This document shows positions 1-17,715 of a stretch of 64,000 nucleotides of DNA, piece by piece. Made by a program: the position numbers and the translations under genes. Position 1 is the first letter of the stretch; each line of letters opens with the position of its first letter. The stretch comes from Nocardia higoensis (GTDB lineage Bacteria > Actinomycetota > Actinomycetes > Mycobacteriales > Mycobacteriaceae), in the NCBI RefSeq assembly GCF_015477835.1, contig NZ_JADLQN010000002.1, positions 496,001 to 560,000 on the forward strand. Direction: 5' to 3'. The notes below the pieces were generated by a model, which was not told where the DNA came from, searched no databases, and saw only the letters and a program-made list of their open reading frames with translations.

Positions 1-9708
<9,708 letters not shown>

Positions 9709-9852
9709 CGGTTCCCCCTGACGTGACGACTACATCGATCGGACACGCGGGCCGTGTCGGGGCGTGGTGGACCCGCACGCCGCCCGATCGAGGGAGACCC
9801 GTGATCGACCTGACCCGTGATCCCGATACCGATACGAAGTGAAGGTGCGAAA

Positions 9853-10920
9853 TTGATTCGTCGGCAGACCCGGCGTCGTGGCTCGCGAGCCGCTGCGCTG
9901 ATCGCGACCACCGCGCTGTTCGCCGGACTGGTCTCCGGCCTCGGCGTCTCCTCCGCGACGGCTGACCCGATCATGGAGTCCGGCGCGCTGCTGGCCGATC
10001 CCGTCGCCCCCAACGGCTCGCGCATCTCCCGCGCCGAGGTCAAGGACGACCGCAACCTGCGCCTCTACGTCCACTCGGCCGCGATGGACGAGGACATCAT
10101 CATCGACGTCCAGCGCCCGGCCGACGCCTCGGTGCCCCGGCCGACGCTGTACCTGCTCAACGGCGCGGGCGGCGGCGAGGACTCGGCGTCCTGGGTCGCC
10201 AAGTCCAACGCCCTGGACTTCCTGTCCGACAAGAACGTCAATGTCATCCAGCCCATCGGCGGTAAGTGGAGCTACTACACCGACTGGATCAAGGACGATC
10301 CCGAGCTGGGCCGCAACAAGTGGAAGACCTTCTTCACCGAGGAGTTGCCCCCGCTGGTCGACGGCGCGCTGGGCACCAACGGCGTGAACGCCATCGCGGG
10401 CCTGTCCACCTCCGGCACCACCGTGCTGGCCCTGCCGATCGCCAAGCCCGGCCTGTACAAGGCCGCCGCCGCCTACAGCGGCTGCGCGCAGACCAGTGAC
10501 CCGGTCGGCGCGCAGTTCATCAAGCTGACCGTCGAGACCTGGGGCGGCGGCGACGTCGAGAACATGTGGGGCCCGGAGGGCTCGGAGGAGTGGGTCGAGA
10601 ACGACCCCTACGTGAACGCCGAGAAGTTGCGCGGCCTCGACCTCTACATCTCCACCGGCAACGGCCTGCCCGGCCCGTACGACACCCTCGACGGCCCCTA
10701 CGCGCTGCCCGGCTCCTACGGCCTGGCCAACCAGATCATCATCGGCGGCATCATCGAGGCGGGCACCAACTACTGCACCAACAACCTCAAGAACAGGCTC
10801 GACTCGCTCGGCATCCCCGCCACCTACAACTTCCGCCCCAACGGCACCCACTCCTGGGGCTACTGGAACGAGGAGTTCCCCAAGTCCTGGCCGGTGCTGG
10901 CCAAGGGCCTCGGCATCTGA
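9853..10920 (+). CDS. Mycolyltransferase, antigen 85 family (secreted esterase)
   Basis: A 355-residue secreted alpha/beta hydrolase of the antigen 85 family, which transfers mycolic acids to trehalose or arabinogalactan outside the membrane. I chose the TTG at 9853 because gaagg lies 7 nt upstream and because it puts a classic signal peptide first (basic start, hydrophobic stretch, SSATADP cleavage region). A GTG at 9817 in the same frame would add 12 residues. Family signatures are YLLNG, the nucleophile motif GLSTSG with Ser185, and the catalytic-His motif NGTHSWGYW with His333. It lies 144 bp after the NRPS on the same strand and ends at a strong hairpin. This family is restricted to mycolic-acid bacteria, which supports the Nocardia-like assignment. 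Confidence 0.9.
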   Translation: MIRRQTRRRGSRAAALIATTALFAGLVSGLGVSSATADPIMESGALLADPVAPNGSRISRAEVKDDRNLRLYVHSAAMDEDIIIDVQRPADASVPRPTLYLLNGAGGGEDSASWVAKSNALDFLSDKNVNVIQPIGGKWSYYTDWIKDDPELGRNKWKTFFTEELPPLVDGALGTNGVNAIAGLSTSGTTVLALPIAKPGLYKAAAAYSGCAQTSDPVGAQFIKLTVETWGGGDVENMWGPEGSEEWVENDPYVNAEKLRGLDLYISTGNGLPGPYDTLDGPYALPGSYGLANQIIIGGIIEAGTNYCTNNLKNRLDSLGIPATYNFRPNGTHSWGYWNEEFPKSWPVLAKGLGI

Positions 10921-10941
10921 GGTCGATCGCTGTAGTTCCCG

Positions 10942-10977
10942 GCAGCCCCGCTCACCGACGCGTGTGAGCGGGGCTGC
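10942..10977 (+). terminator. Hairpin terminator after mycolyltransferase
   Basis: A perfect 14-bp inverted repeat (GCAGCCCCGCTCAC with its complement) and an 8-nt loop, 21 bp after the mycolyltransferase stop and followed by a short pyrimidine-rich stretch. The following sequence up to about 11195 shows no convincing gene. Confidence 0.8.
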
Positions 10978-11333
10978 TGTCTTCTCCGATATCGCCCCGA
11001 ACGGACCAAGGGCCTCCGCTGTGCGGACCAGGGGCTACCAGGCGCGGGCGGCCGCTGCGTAGGCGGAGGCCGAGCAGCACACTACGACGGTGCTGGGGTG
11101 ATCGAACATAAGCCGCATGCAAATCGGCCAACAGTATCGGCGCGAGGATATGGATCCGATACCGAGGGTGGATTTGGTTTCGGCTACGAGTTGAGATGAG
11201 GCCGTGGCGGAGGGATGTCCGTCTCAACGAATCAGATCTGCTCCTCGGGATGCGGCAGGTAAGGGCAAGTATCCGACGAACCAAGGGAAATTCGTATAGT
11301 ATTCGCCACGTAAATCTAGTGAATGGTAATGAA

Positions 11334-11741
11334 GTGACTGCGGTTTCGGCGCCTCGACGTATCGGATCGGATGACAGACATATAGATGCTCAGCCGTTCG
11401 GTATATCGCCGGCTGAAGCCGGTAGATTGGAGTATTATTTTCGAAATGCGTCTCCAGTTGTATTGTCGCCGGGAATGATACCCGATCCCTTCGTTGACGG
11501 CCCTTCTGTGGTCGTTTCCGTCGGAGTTATGACAGATGGCGTGTGGGTATGGCCCTTGGCGTGGGCGGACTATGTGCGGATGCATGGGGTCTCGCCTCCG
11601 GATGATTTTCTCGAATACGTCCGCAGTCGCGATTACGTGCCGGCTGTCGTGACCGATGAGAGAATGTTGGAAATCGCTGGGATGTTCGGTATGCCCGAGC
11701 CTGAGGAAGACGCATTCGAACGATTCCTTCGTGGCGATTGA
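11334..11741 (+). CDS. Hypothetical protein in a low-GC patch
   Basis: About 135 residues if started at the GTG at 11334, which gives VTAVSAPRRIG. An in-frame ATG at 11196 would give 181 residues, but the extra part looks less protein-like and no clear ribosome binding site decides between them. I recognise no domain. The protein is acidic at its C terminus and has Trp/Tyr-rich segments (TDGVWVWPLAWADYVRMHG). There is no signal peptide or membrane segment, so it is probably cytosolic. Base composition is clearly more AT-rich than its neighbours, which suggests recent transfer. Its stop overlaps the ATG of the next (broken) ORF as TGATG, so the two were probably translationally coupled, as in small toxin/immunity-like pairs. 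That role is only a guess. Confidence 0.6.
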   Translation: MTAVSAPRRIGSDDRHIDAQPFGISPAEAGRLEYYFRNASPVVLSPGMIPDPFVDGPSVVVSVGVMTDGVWVWPLAWADYVRMHGVSPPDDFLEYVRSRDYVPAVVTDERMLEIAGMFGMPEPEEDAFERFLRGD

Positions 11742-12007
11742 TGGTGGTTTCAGGGGGAGGGCGAAGCATTGTCTGGGTGAAGCGAAACGATCGGTGGCGG
11801 GCGGAATTTGTTATCGATGGCAGGCGTTACGATACGGCCGAAGAATTCTAGCGGGTCAAGACCGAGGCCGTCCTCGCGATCAATGGACGACGGATCGTGG
11901 CGGAGTTCGAGACCAGCGACGTGAGCGATTCCGAGCAGCCGCTTGTGCTGCCATCCTGGGAGGCGTACCTTTCGACGCTCGGCCCTGAGACCGACGCGAT
12001 GGGGTGA
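11741..12007 (+). pseudogene. Small hypothetical ORF interrupted by one amber codon
   Basis: The frame starts at the ATG overlapping the previous stop (TGATG) and runs 88 codons to a TGA at 12005-12007, with a single in-frame TAG at 11849-11851 (codon 37). Both halves look like one small protein: VWVKRNDRWRAEFVIDGRRY before the stop and VKTEAVLAINGRRIVAEFET after it, ending in an acidic tail. The simplest explanation is a point-mutation pseudogene or a sequencing error. Amber readthrough is possible but nothing here supports it directly. No family recognised. Confidence 0.55.
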
Positions 12008-12200
12008 GGTGGTCGGACTCTACTGCGCGATCGGTTGGGCCGGACTTCGACGAAAAAGTGGAGGGCATGCTTCAAGGAAATTCTGTCGAACTCGTCGTGG
12101 CCGACGAAGGACAACCTTGGCCCTGGTGGTCGGCGGGTGAGCGGACTTCCTCGTCGCTCTCGCACCCGTGGATCCGCAGTGATACCTCGGGCTGTGTGAT

Positions 12201-12236
12201 TATCGGGACATGGTCACCTATCGGGACATGGTCACC
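12201..12236. repeat. 18-bp perfect tandem duplication
   Basis: The unit TATCGGGACATGGTCACC occurs twice head to tail (12201-12218 and 12219-12236). The second copy covers the stop codon of the minus-strand SDR gene at 12232. The rest of 12008-12231 holds no gene I can support. A GTG frame at 12004 is open but merges into the antisense of the SDR. Confidence 0.85.
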
Positions 12237-13299
12237 GCACGGTGGCGAGTTCGTTCCAGGTCTTCCAGATGCGCGGCGCGTAGTCGGCCAGCGGTGGCAC
12301 CGTGATGCCGGTGCCCGCGAGGGCGGCGGTGGTATTCGCGCAGTCGAACCAGCAGCCGAACTCGCTGTGCTCCAGCGCGTCCTCGGGCAGTCCGACGCTA
12401 GGCAGCATTCGCTGCATGCCGGGCATGCGCAGCACTTTGCGCAGGGTGTTCTTGCCCATGACCTCGACCAGGTGGGGTGCGCCCGCTTCGTCGGCGAACA
12501 GGTTCAGGGCGTCCACCGCGCGTACGCGGGCTGGATCGGTCAGGTGGAAGGTGCTGTGGGCGGGTGCGGGGGAGTGGGCGATGTGGTCGAGAGCTTCGGC
12601 GACGAAATCGACCGGGACCATGTTGGTTTCGCCCAGTTGCGGCACGAGCACCGGCAGCAGGCGCGGCAGTTGCCCGGCGCGGCGCAGCAGTTCGAAGAAC
12701 CGCCCGGTGCCCACGTCGGACTCGTCGACCTCGCCGGTGCGGGAATGGCCGATCACGATGGCCGGTCGGTAGATGCGCCAGTCCAGCCCGCTCGCGCGGA
12801 TCACCCGCTCGGACTCGTAGCGCCCGCGCTGCCGGGGAGTCAGGTGCTGACAGGTGTCGAGCATGCTCTCGGTGAACGGGCCGCGATGATCGCCGGAGAC
12901 GTCAACGGTCGAAAGGTGGTGCAGCCGATCGGCCTCGAGTGCTCGGGCCAGCTCCACCACGCGCCGGGTCGCGGCCGGATCGAGGGCGGCGAGATGCTCG
13001 GGATCGGTGTCCGCGTTGCCTATGTGGTCGATCGTGGTGGCGAGGTGGAAGACGTGCGCGATCGTCCCGCGATGCTCGTCCACCCAGGCCGGATCGATCG
13101 TCGGGCCCGGCTCGGCGAGATCTCCCACGACCGGGCGGACGCGTTCGCCGCCGTCCCATTCGGCGGCGCAGCGGGCGAAGCGCTCGGCAGCCGCGTCGCC
13201 CGGCCGGATCAGGACATGGATATCACCGTCGCGGCGCAGCAACGCGGGAACGAGGAAGCGGCCGATGAACCCGGTGGCGCCGGTGACCAGGTATGTCAT
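12232..13299 (-). CDS. Extended SDR / thioester-reductase-like NAD(P)-binding protein
   Basis: A 355-residue protein with an N-terminal Rossmann motif (TGATGFIG, residues 6-13) and the layout of actinobacterial extended SDRs related to carboxylic-acid/thioester reductases (DWRIYRPAIVIG and SRTGEVD further on). Such proteins reduce or epimerise nucleotide- or CoA/ACP-linked substrates in the cytosol. The Ser/Thr of the catalytic triad is present (HLST, residues 128-131). The expected YxxxK is not: the aligned stretch reads RQRGR (156-160). If Tyr161 is taken as the catalytic Tyr instead, Arg165 stands where Lys is expected. A 14-bp palindrome lies 45 bp upstream of the start. It is a single gene; the enoyl-CoA hydratase-like gene upstream is separated by a hairpin. 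Confidence 0.8.
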   Translation of the reverse strand: MTYLVTGATGFIGRFLVPALLRRDGDIHVLIRPGDAAAERFARCAAEWDGGERVRPVVGDLAEPGPTIDPAWVDEHRGTIAHVFHLATTIDHIGNADTDPEHLAALDPAATRRVVELARALEADRLHHLSTVDVSGDHRGPFTESMLDTCQHLTPRQRGRYESERVIRASGLDWRIYRPAIVIGHSRTGEVDESDVGTGRFFELLRRAGQLPRLLPVLVPQLGETNMVPVDFVAEALDHIAHSPAPAHSTFHLTDPARVRAVDALNLFADEAGAPHLVEVMGKNTLRKVLRMPGMQRMLPSVGLPEDALEHSEFGCWFDCANTTAALAGTGITVPPLADYAPRIWKTWNELATVR

Positions 13300-13343
13300 A
13301 GCCGATCAACATAGCCAGTCGGCGCTGATCACATGTGTTCGGT

Positions 13344-13357
13344 GTCACAATTGTGAC
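13344..13357. promoter_or_regulatory. Palindromic operator upstream of SDR gene
   Basis: Perfect 14-bp palindrome GTCACAATTGTGAC, 45-58 bp upstream of the SDR start codon on the minus strand. Its size and position fit a dimeric repressor site. The regulator is unknown. Confidence 0.5.
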
Positions 13358-13370
13358 GTGAACGGTGGCT

Positions 13371-13408
13371 GTTCGCGGGCCCGGAGCTACCCAGGACGGC
13401 CCGCGAAC
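13371..13408 (-). terminator. Hairpin terminator downstream of the enoyl-CoA hydratase gene
   Basis: An 11-bp perfect inverted repeat (GTTCGCGGGCC with its complement) and a 16-nt loop, lying 79 bp past the stop of the minus-strand enoyl-CoA hydratase gene and before the SDR gene. Confidence 0.6.
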
Positions 13409-13486
13409 CACCGATCCGCCGTGAGGCGGAAGAATCCAACCGCGCGGTAGAGTCCGAGCCCGCCCGCGCGGCGGCGTCGCGGCGAG

Positions 13487-14299
13487 CTAGTCGCCGAAGA
13501 CCGGCTTGCGCTTGGTCAGCATGGCGGTCGCGCCCTCGACGAAGTCCGGCGACTGCAGCAGCTCGGACTGGCCCGTCTTCTCGGCGGCCAGCGTCTCGTC
13601 CAGGGTGGCCAGGGTGCTCTGGTTCAGCGCGCGCTTGGTGAGCTCGAGCGCGCGACGCGGGCCCGCGGCGACCTTCGCGGCCACCGCCTCGACCGCGGCG
13701 TCCAGCTCGTCCGCGGGCAGCACGGCGGTGAACAGGCCGGCCTTGTGCGCCTCGGCGGCGGGCAGCCGCTCGCCCAGCAGCGCCATCTTCGCGGCCAGCG
13801 GGCGACCGGCCGCGGCGGCGACCAGCGCGGCCGCGCCGCCGTCGGGCATCAGGCCGATGTTGATGAAGGCCAGCAGCAGGTAGGAGTCCTCGGCGGCGTA
13901 GACCAGGTCGGCGGCCAGCGCGATGCCCACACCGACGCCCGCGGCCGCGCCGGTGACCTTGGCGATCACCGGGACCGGCGCGTCCACGATCGCACGCACG
14001 AGGCGGTTGGCCGCGTCCATGATCTGCTCGGGAGTGATGCCGCGCTGCGCTTCGGCGGCCGAGGAGGACAGGTCGGCACCGGTGCTGAAGTCGCCCGCCT
14101 CGCCGCTGAGGACGATCGCGCGCACCGAGGTATCCTGCGCGACCTCGAGGAAAGTATCGCCGAGCGCCACCAAGGTGTCGTAGCTGATGGCATTCTTGCG
14201 CTTCGGGTTGGTGATCGTGACGCGCAGGATCGTGCCGTCCTTGACCGCCGAGAAGCGGGCCGGGGCCGGAGCCTCGGTCGCGGAATCGGTGTTGCTCAT
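13487..14299 (-). CDS. Enoyl-CoA hydratase/isomerase family protein (crotonase fold)
   Basis: A 270-residue crotonase-fold protein. Family marks are the CoA/oxyanion segment FSTGADLSS (residues 71-79), the glycine-rich helix start GAAAGVGVGIALAAD (117-131) and GLMPDGG (149-155). Classic hydratases use two glutamates; by alignment both are replaced here (Gly125 and Phe145), while Asp153 of the PDGG motif is kept. It is therefore more likely an isomerase-like or non-hydratase crotonase acting on an acyl-CoA in the cytosol. It is transcribed divergently from the tandem TetR gene across a pair of direct repeats, so it is probably that regulator's target. Confidence 0.85.
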   Translation of the reverse strand: MSNTDSATEAPAPARFSAVKDGTILRVTITNPKRKNAISYDTLVALGDTFLEVAQDTSVRAIVLSGEAGDFSTGADLSSSAAEAQRGITPEQIMDAANRLVRAIVDAPVPVIAKVTGAAAGVGVGIALAADLVYAAEDSYLLLAFINIGLMPDGGAAALVAAAAGRPLAAKMALLGERLPAAEAHKAGLFTAVLPADELDAAVEAVAAKVAAGPRRALELTKRALNQSTLATLDETLAAEKTGQSELLQSPDFVEGATAMLTKRKPVFGD

Positions 14300-14347
14300 C
14301 GTGGTGCGCTCCTCGTGCGGGATTCGGCGGGCGCCGGGCCTCGAATA

Positions 14348-14377
14348 GTGGTTAACTTTGCGAATTGTGGTTAACTT
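14348..14377. promoter_or_regulatory. Paired operator sites between enoyl-CoA hydratase and tandem TetR genes
   Basis: The 11-mer GTGGTTAACTT occurs twice, at 14348-14358 and 14367-14377, exactly 19 bp apart, each with the self-complementary core GTTAAC. The site sits 49-78 bp from the enoyl-CoA hydratase start and 59-88 bp from the TetR start. It probably binds the adjacent two-domain TetR protein. Confidence 0.6.
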
Positions 14378-14435
14378 AAGGTGATATGTCCGGCGCTGTC
14401 AACCACATGGCGCCGGTCCGGAACGGGAGAGGTGC

Positions 14436-15752
14436 ATGGTCGCGGAACACGGCGAGGTCGAACTCGCGACATCGCGGCCGGGCCCGGGCGGGAGAACGGC
14501 GGCCGCGAAATCCGCGGGGACGGAGACGGCGGTGGCGACGGGCAACGGCGCGAATCGGGCGAACGGCGAATCCGGCGTGCGCCGCAGGCCCAAGGACCGT
14601 AAAGCGCAGATCGTGCGGGCGGCGGCCAGGGCGTTCAGCGAACGCGGCTACTACCCGGTCGGCGTCGACGAGATCGCCGCCGAGGTCGGTATCTCCGGGC
14701 CCGCGCTGTACCGGCACTTCGCCAACAAGTACGCCCTGCTCGTCGCCGCCGCGGAAATCGGCGCCCAGCATCTGCTGCAGGTCGTACAGGCGGCCGACGA
14801 CCCGAATCTCGACCCCGAGCCCCGCTTGGACGCGCTGATCAAAGCGCTCAGCGAGTACACCATCGAGATCCGCCGCGAAGCCGGGCTCTACCGGTGGGAA
14901 CGCCGCTATCTGGAGGCCGAGGACCGTCGCCGCATCCGTCGGGTCTACGACGACCTCAACGACACCGTCGCCGCCCCCATCGCCCGGCTGCGCCCCGGCT
15001 TGGATCAGGCCGACCTGCGCATCCTGGCGGCCTCGATGATGAGCGCCATCGCCAGCATCGCCCACCACCGCACCGCGCTGTCCAGTGCCCGGCTCATGCC
15101 CCTGCTGCGCGACATGAGCTGGGCCGTGCTCCGCGCGGACCTGCCGCCCGCGCCACCAGCGGTCGAGCAGCAACCCGCGCCCCGCGGCCTGCCGGTCACC
15201 TCCAAACGCGAACAACTGCTCACCGAGGCGATCCGCATCTTCGGCCGCCAGGGGTACCACGAGGCCAGCATCGAGGAGATCGGCGCGGCCGTCGGCATCA
15301 ACGCCTCCAGCGTCTACCGGTACTTCTCCAGCAAGGCCGACCTGCTCGCCGCCGCTTTCCACCGCACCGGCGACCGCGTCTCGCTGGCCATCACCGAAGC
15401 GCTGGCCGAATCCACCAGCAGGCCCGACGCCGCTCGCCGGATCGCCGAACGACAGGCGAAGCTGACCTTCGGCATGCCGGAGATCATGCCGGTCTACTAC
15501 GCCGAGTTCTCCAACCTGCCGCAGGCCGAACAGCACAAACTGCGTGCCATCCAGCGCCAGAACATCCTCGAATGGGCCAACCTGCTCGACGGCGACCCGA
15601 TCGAGGCGCGCTTCCGCGTGCACGCCGCGATCGGTCAGGTCATCGACGTCGGCAGGCTGCTGCGCTTCGACGCCCGTCCCGCCCAGCTCGCCCGCGTCAC
15701 GACCCTCATGGAAGCGGTCCTGCTCGGCGCGAACACCCGAGAGCCCAGCTAG
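14436..15752 (+). CDS. Tandem TetR-family transcriptional regulator (two complete TetR units)
   Basis: A 438-residue protein made of two TetR repressors in one chain. The first DNA-binding region is near residues 49-105 (EIAAEVGISGPALYRHFANK) and the second near 249-305 (EIGAAVGINASSVYRYFSSK). Each is followed by a helical ligand-binding-like region. TetR proteins normally are ~200-residue homodimers, so this is a covalent pseudo-dimer. The ATG at 14436 has GGAGAGG just upstream. It is divergent from the crotonase gene over two identical direct repeats, which fits autoregulation and control of that gene. The ligand is probably an acyl-CoA, inferred from context only. Confidence 0.9.
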   Translation: MVAEHGEVELATSRPGPGGRTAAAKSAGTETAVATGNGANRANGESGVRRRPKDRKAQIVRAAARAFSERGYYPVGVDEIAAEVGISGPALYRHFANKYALLVAAAEIGAQHLLQVVQAADDPNLDPEPRLDALIKALSEYTIEIRREAGLYRWERRYLEAEDRRRIRRVYDDLNDTVAAPIARLRPGLDQADLRILAASMMSAIASIAHHRTALSSARLMPLLRDMSWAVLRADLPPAPPAVEQQPAPRGLPVTSKREQLLTEAIRIFGRQGYHEASIEEIGAAVGINASSVYRYFSSKADLLAAAFHRTGDRVSLAITEALAESTSRPDAARRIAERQAKLTFGMPEIMPVYYAEFSNLPQAEQHKLRAIQRQNILEWANLLDGDPIEARFRVHAAIGQVIDVGRLLRFDARPAQLARVTTLMEAVLLGANTREPS

Positions 15753-15776
15753 CGACGGCCGCCTCCGCCCTGACCG

Positions 15777-17303
15777 TCACAGGCGGTGGCCGTGGCGTAT
15801 CTGGAAAATCCTCCTGGCCCGGCGGAGATCGCGGGGATCCCGGTCGAAGGTCGTCAGGTCGACCGTGCCCCGGTACCGCTTGCGGGCGATCGACAGCGTG
15901 CGGCTGAATTCGCGCAGACCCTGGTCGCCGTGGCTGTGGCCCTGTCCGTACTCGCCGACGCCGCCGTAGGGCAGCGCGGGGATACCGGTGTAGGCGGTGG
16001 CGGAGTTGATCGTCACCACTCCCACGCGCAGCCGCTCGGCGAAGGTCTCGATGTTGTGCACATCGCGGGTGAACATCGCGACCGCGACCGCGTTGCCGCC
16101 GGCATCGACTCGTTCGGCGGCCTCCTCCATGCTCGCCACCCGGTTGACCACCAGCACCGGACCGATCGCCTCGCCGGTGATCGCCAGGCTGTCCTCGGGC
16201 ACCTCGGCCAGCACGATCGGCTGGATGTAGGGCTCGCGGATCGACTCCAGCCCGCCGACCACCGCGCGCCCGCCCTTGGCCAGCGCGTCACGCACCTGCC
16301 TGCGCACCACCTCGGCCTGCGATTCCACGATCATCGGCCCGTAGGACGCGCGCCGGTCCGCCCCCGGCCGCAACCGCCGCGCCTGATCGGCCACCAGGTG
16401 CAGGAACGTGTCGTAGACCGAATCGGCCACGTACGCGCGCTGGATGCCGCTGGGATTCTGGCCCGCGTTGGCCATCGCCCCGTACACCGCGGCCTCGGCG
16501 GCGTCGTCGAGCTTCGCGTCGACGTGCACGATCATCGCGCCCTTGTCGTGGCGCTCCACCACCACCGGCGTCATGGTCTCCGCGCAGCAGGAGATCACCC
16601 GCCGCGCGACGGCCTCCGACCCGGAGTAGGCGATCTTGTCCACCGCGGCCCGGCACAGGCCCATCGCGGTGTTCTCGTCCCCGGTCACCGCCTGCAGCAC
16701 CGGCTGCTCGGGAGCCAGCTCGCGCCAGCTCTCGGCCAGCCACATCCCCACGCCGGTGGTCAGCTCGTGCGGCTTGAACACCACCGCGTTGCCCGCCGCC
16801 ATGGCGTAGGTGATCGAGCCCATCGGCGTGTAGACCGGGTTGTTCCACGCGCCCAGCACGCCGACCACCCCGAGCGGCAGATAGCCGACGGTGGCTTTGT
16901 GATTGCGGGTCAACCAATTCCGGCCCAGCGTGCGCCTGCCCAGTGCGCGCGCGGCATTGCGCGCGGCCCAGTCCAGGTTCTCGATCGCCAGCACTACTTC
17001 GACGGTGGCGTCGGCCTCCGGTTTTCCTGTCTCGGTGCAGATCAGTTCGACCAGCTCGTCCGCCCGGCGCGCGATGAGGCGCTTCCAATCCAGCAACCAC
17101 CGCTTGCGTTTGCTGAATCCCAGTCCGCCCCACCATTTCTCGGCACCGCGGGCGGCGCGCACCGCGCGGGTGAGATCCGCCGTGCGCTGCACGGGATACT
17201 CACCGACCGCCTCACCGGTGCGTGGGTCGTAGGAAGTCAGCACACTCGTTCGGCCAGTGCCTCCCGGATACGCTGCCAGGCGTGGCTGCGCGGACTCGGC
17301 CAT
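15777..17303 (-). CDS. Aldehyde dehydrogenase superfamily protein lacking the catalytic cysteine
   Basis: A 508-residue protein with the full ALDH fold order: the oxyanion Asn in GAWNNP (Asn154), the NAD(P)-binding VVFKPHE (175-180), YSGSEAV (227-232), the general-base region VVVERHDKGAMIV with Glu250 where the family has E-L-G-G, and the C-terminal GEAIGPV. The active-site loop that normally reads GQxCxG is GQNPSG (281-286), so the nucleophilic Cys is Pro284 (codon CCC at 16454-16452). The usual ALDH oxidation chemistry cannot proceed without this Cys, so it is a pseudoenzyme or has another role, perhaps binding or redox sensing. It is convergent with the TetR gene (24-bp gap). There is no other sign of decay. 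Confidence 0.85.
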   Translation of the reverse strand: MAESAQPRLAAYPGGTGRTSVLTSYDPRTGEAVGEYPVQRTADLTRAVRAARGAEKWWGGLGFSKRKRWLLDWKRLIARRADELVELICTETGKPEADATVEVVLAIENLDWAARNAARALGRRTLGRNWLTRNHKATVGYLPLGVVGVLGAWNNPVYTPMGSITYAMAAGNAVVFKPHELTTGVGMWLAESWRELAPEQPVLQAVTGDENTAMGLCRAAVDKIAYSGSEAVARRVISCCAETMTPVVVERHDKGAMIVHVDAKLDDAAEAAVYGAMANAGQNPSGIQRAYVADSVYDTFLHLVADQARRLRPGADRRASYGPMIVESQAEVVRRQVRDALAKGGRAVVGGLESIREPYIQPIVLAEVPEDSLAITGEAIGPVLVVNRVASMEEAAERVDAGGNAVAVAMFTRDVHNIETFAERLRVGVVTINSATAYTGIPALPYGGVGEYGQGHSHGDQGLREFSRTLSIARKRYRGTVDLTTFDRDPRDLRRARRIFQIRHGHRL

Positions 17304-17522
17304 CGATCACCTCTTCGCAAAGTCGTCCCGCTGACACCTCACTCGAATCGAGCCGGCTTCGCGGGACGAAATACCGGCTGTCCCACCGACGAGTGAGTGA
17401 CCTGGTCCCCTGGGAACCACAGTATGGCCGCCGCGACCCGCCCGACAAGGACGGTCGCGGCGCCCTCGCCGACGGCGCCGACGGCGCGACCAGCGGTGAT
17501 TCCCCGGGGCCCGAACCTTACT

Positions 17523-17552
17523 GACAAATTGTGACCAACGCCATAGTTTGTC
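17523..17552. promoter_or_regulatory. Inverted repeat in the ALDH/ABC-exporter intergenic region
   Basis: GACAAA (17523-17528) and TTTGTC (17547-17552) form a 6-bp inverted repeat separated by 18 nt, in the 412-bp divergent region 17304-17715. A TTGTGA (17529-17534) between the arms could act as a -35 for the exporter operon. The rest of the region shows no gene. Confidence 0.3.
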
Positions 17553-17715
17553 TTACGTTGTGAGCTGGGTCCATCCTCGCCCGGGTTCGCCGCTCGGCCG
17601 ACGTTTGAAGCGGATGCCGGTAACATCTGGCCGGGCGGTAGGGATCATCACCGCGATGTGTTCGAGCAGCCGTGCGGCGACATTCCTCGCCGATGGCGTA
17701 GACAGTGGAGAGTTG

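Noticed and set aside
12004..12231. GTG-started frame overlapping the end of the broken ORF as a possible third gene of the low-GC module
   Set aside because: It has no recognisable start signal or family and runs on into the antisense of the SDR gene; kept only as a remark.
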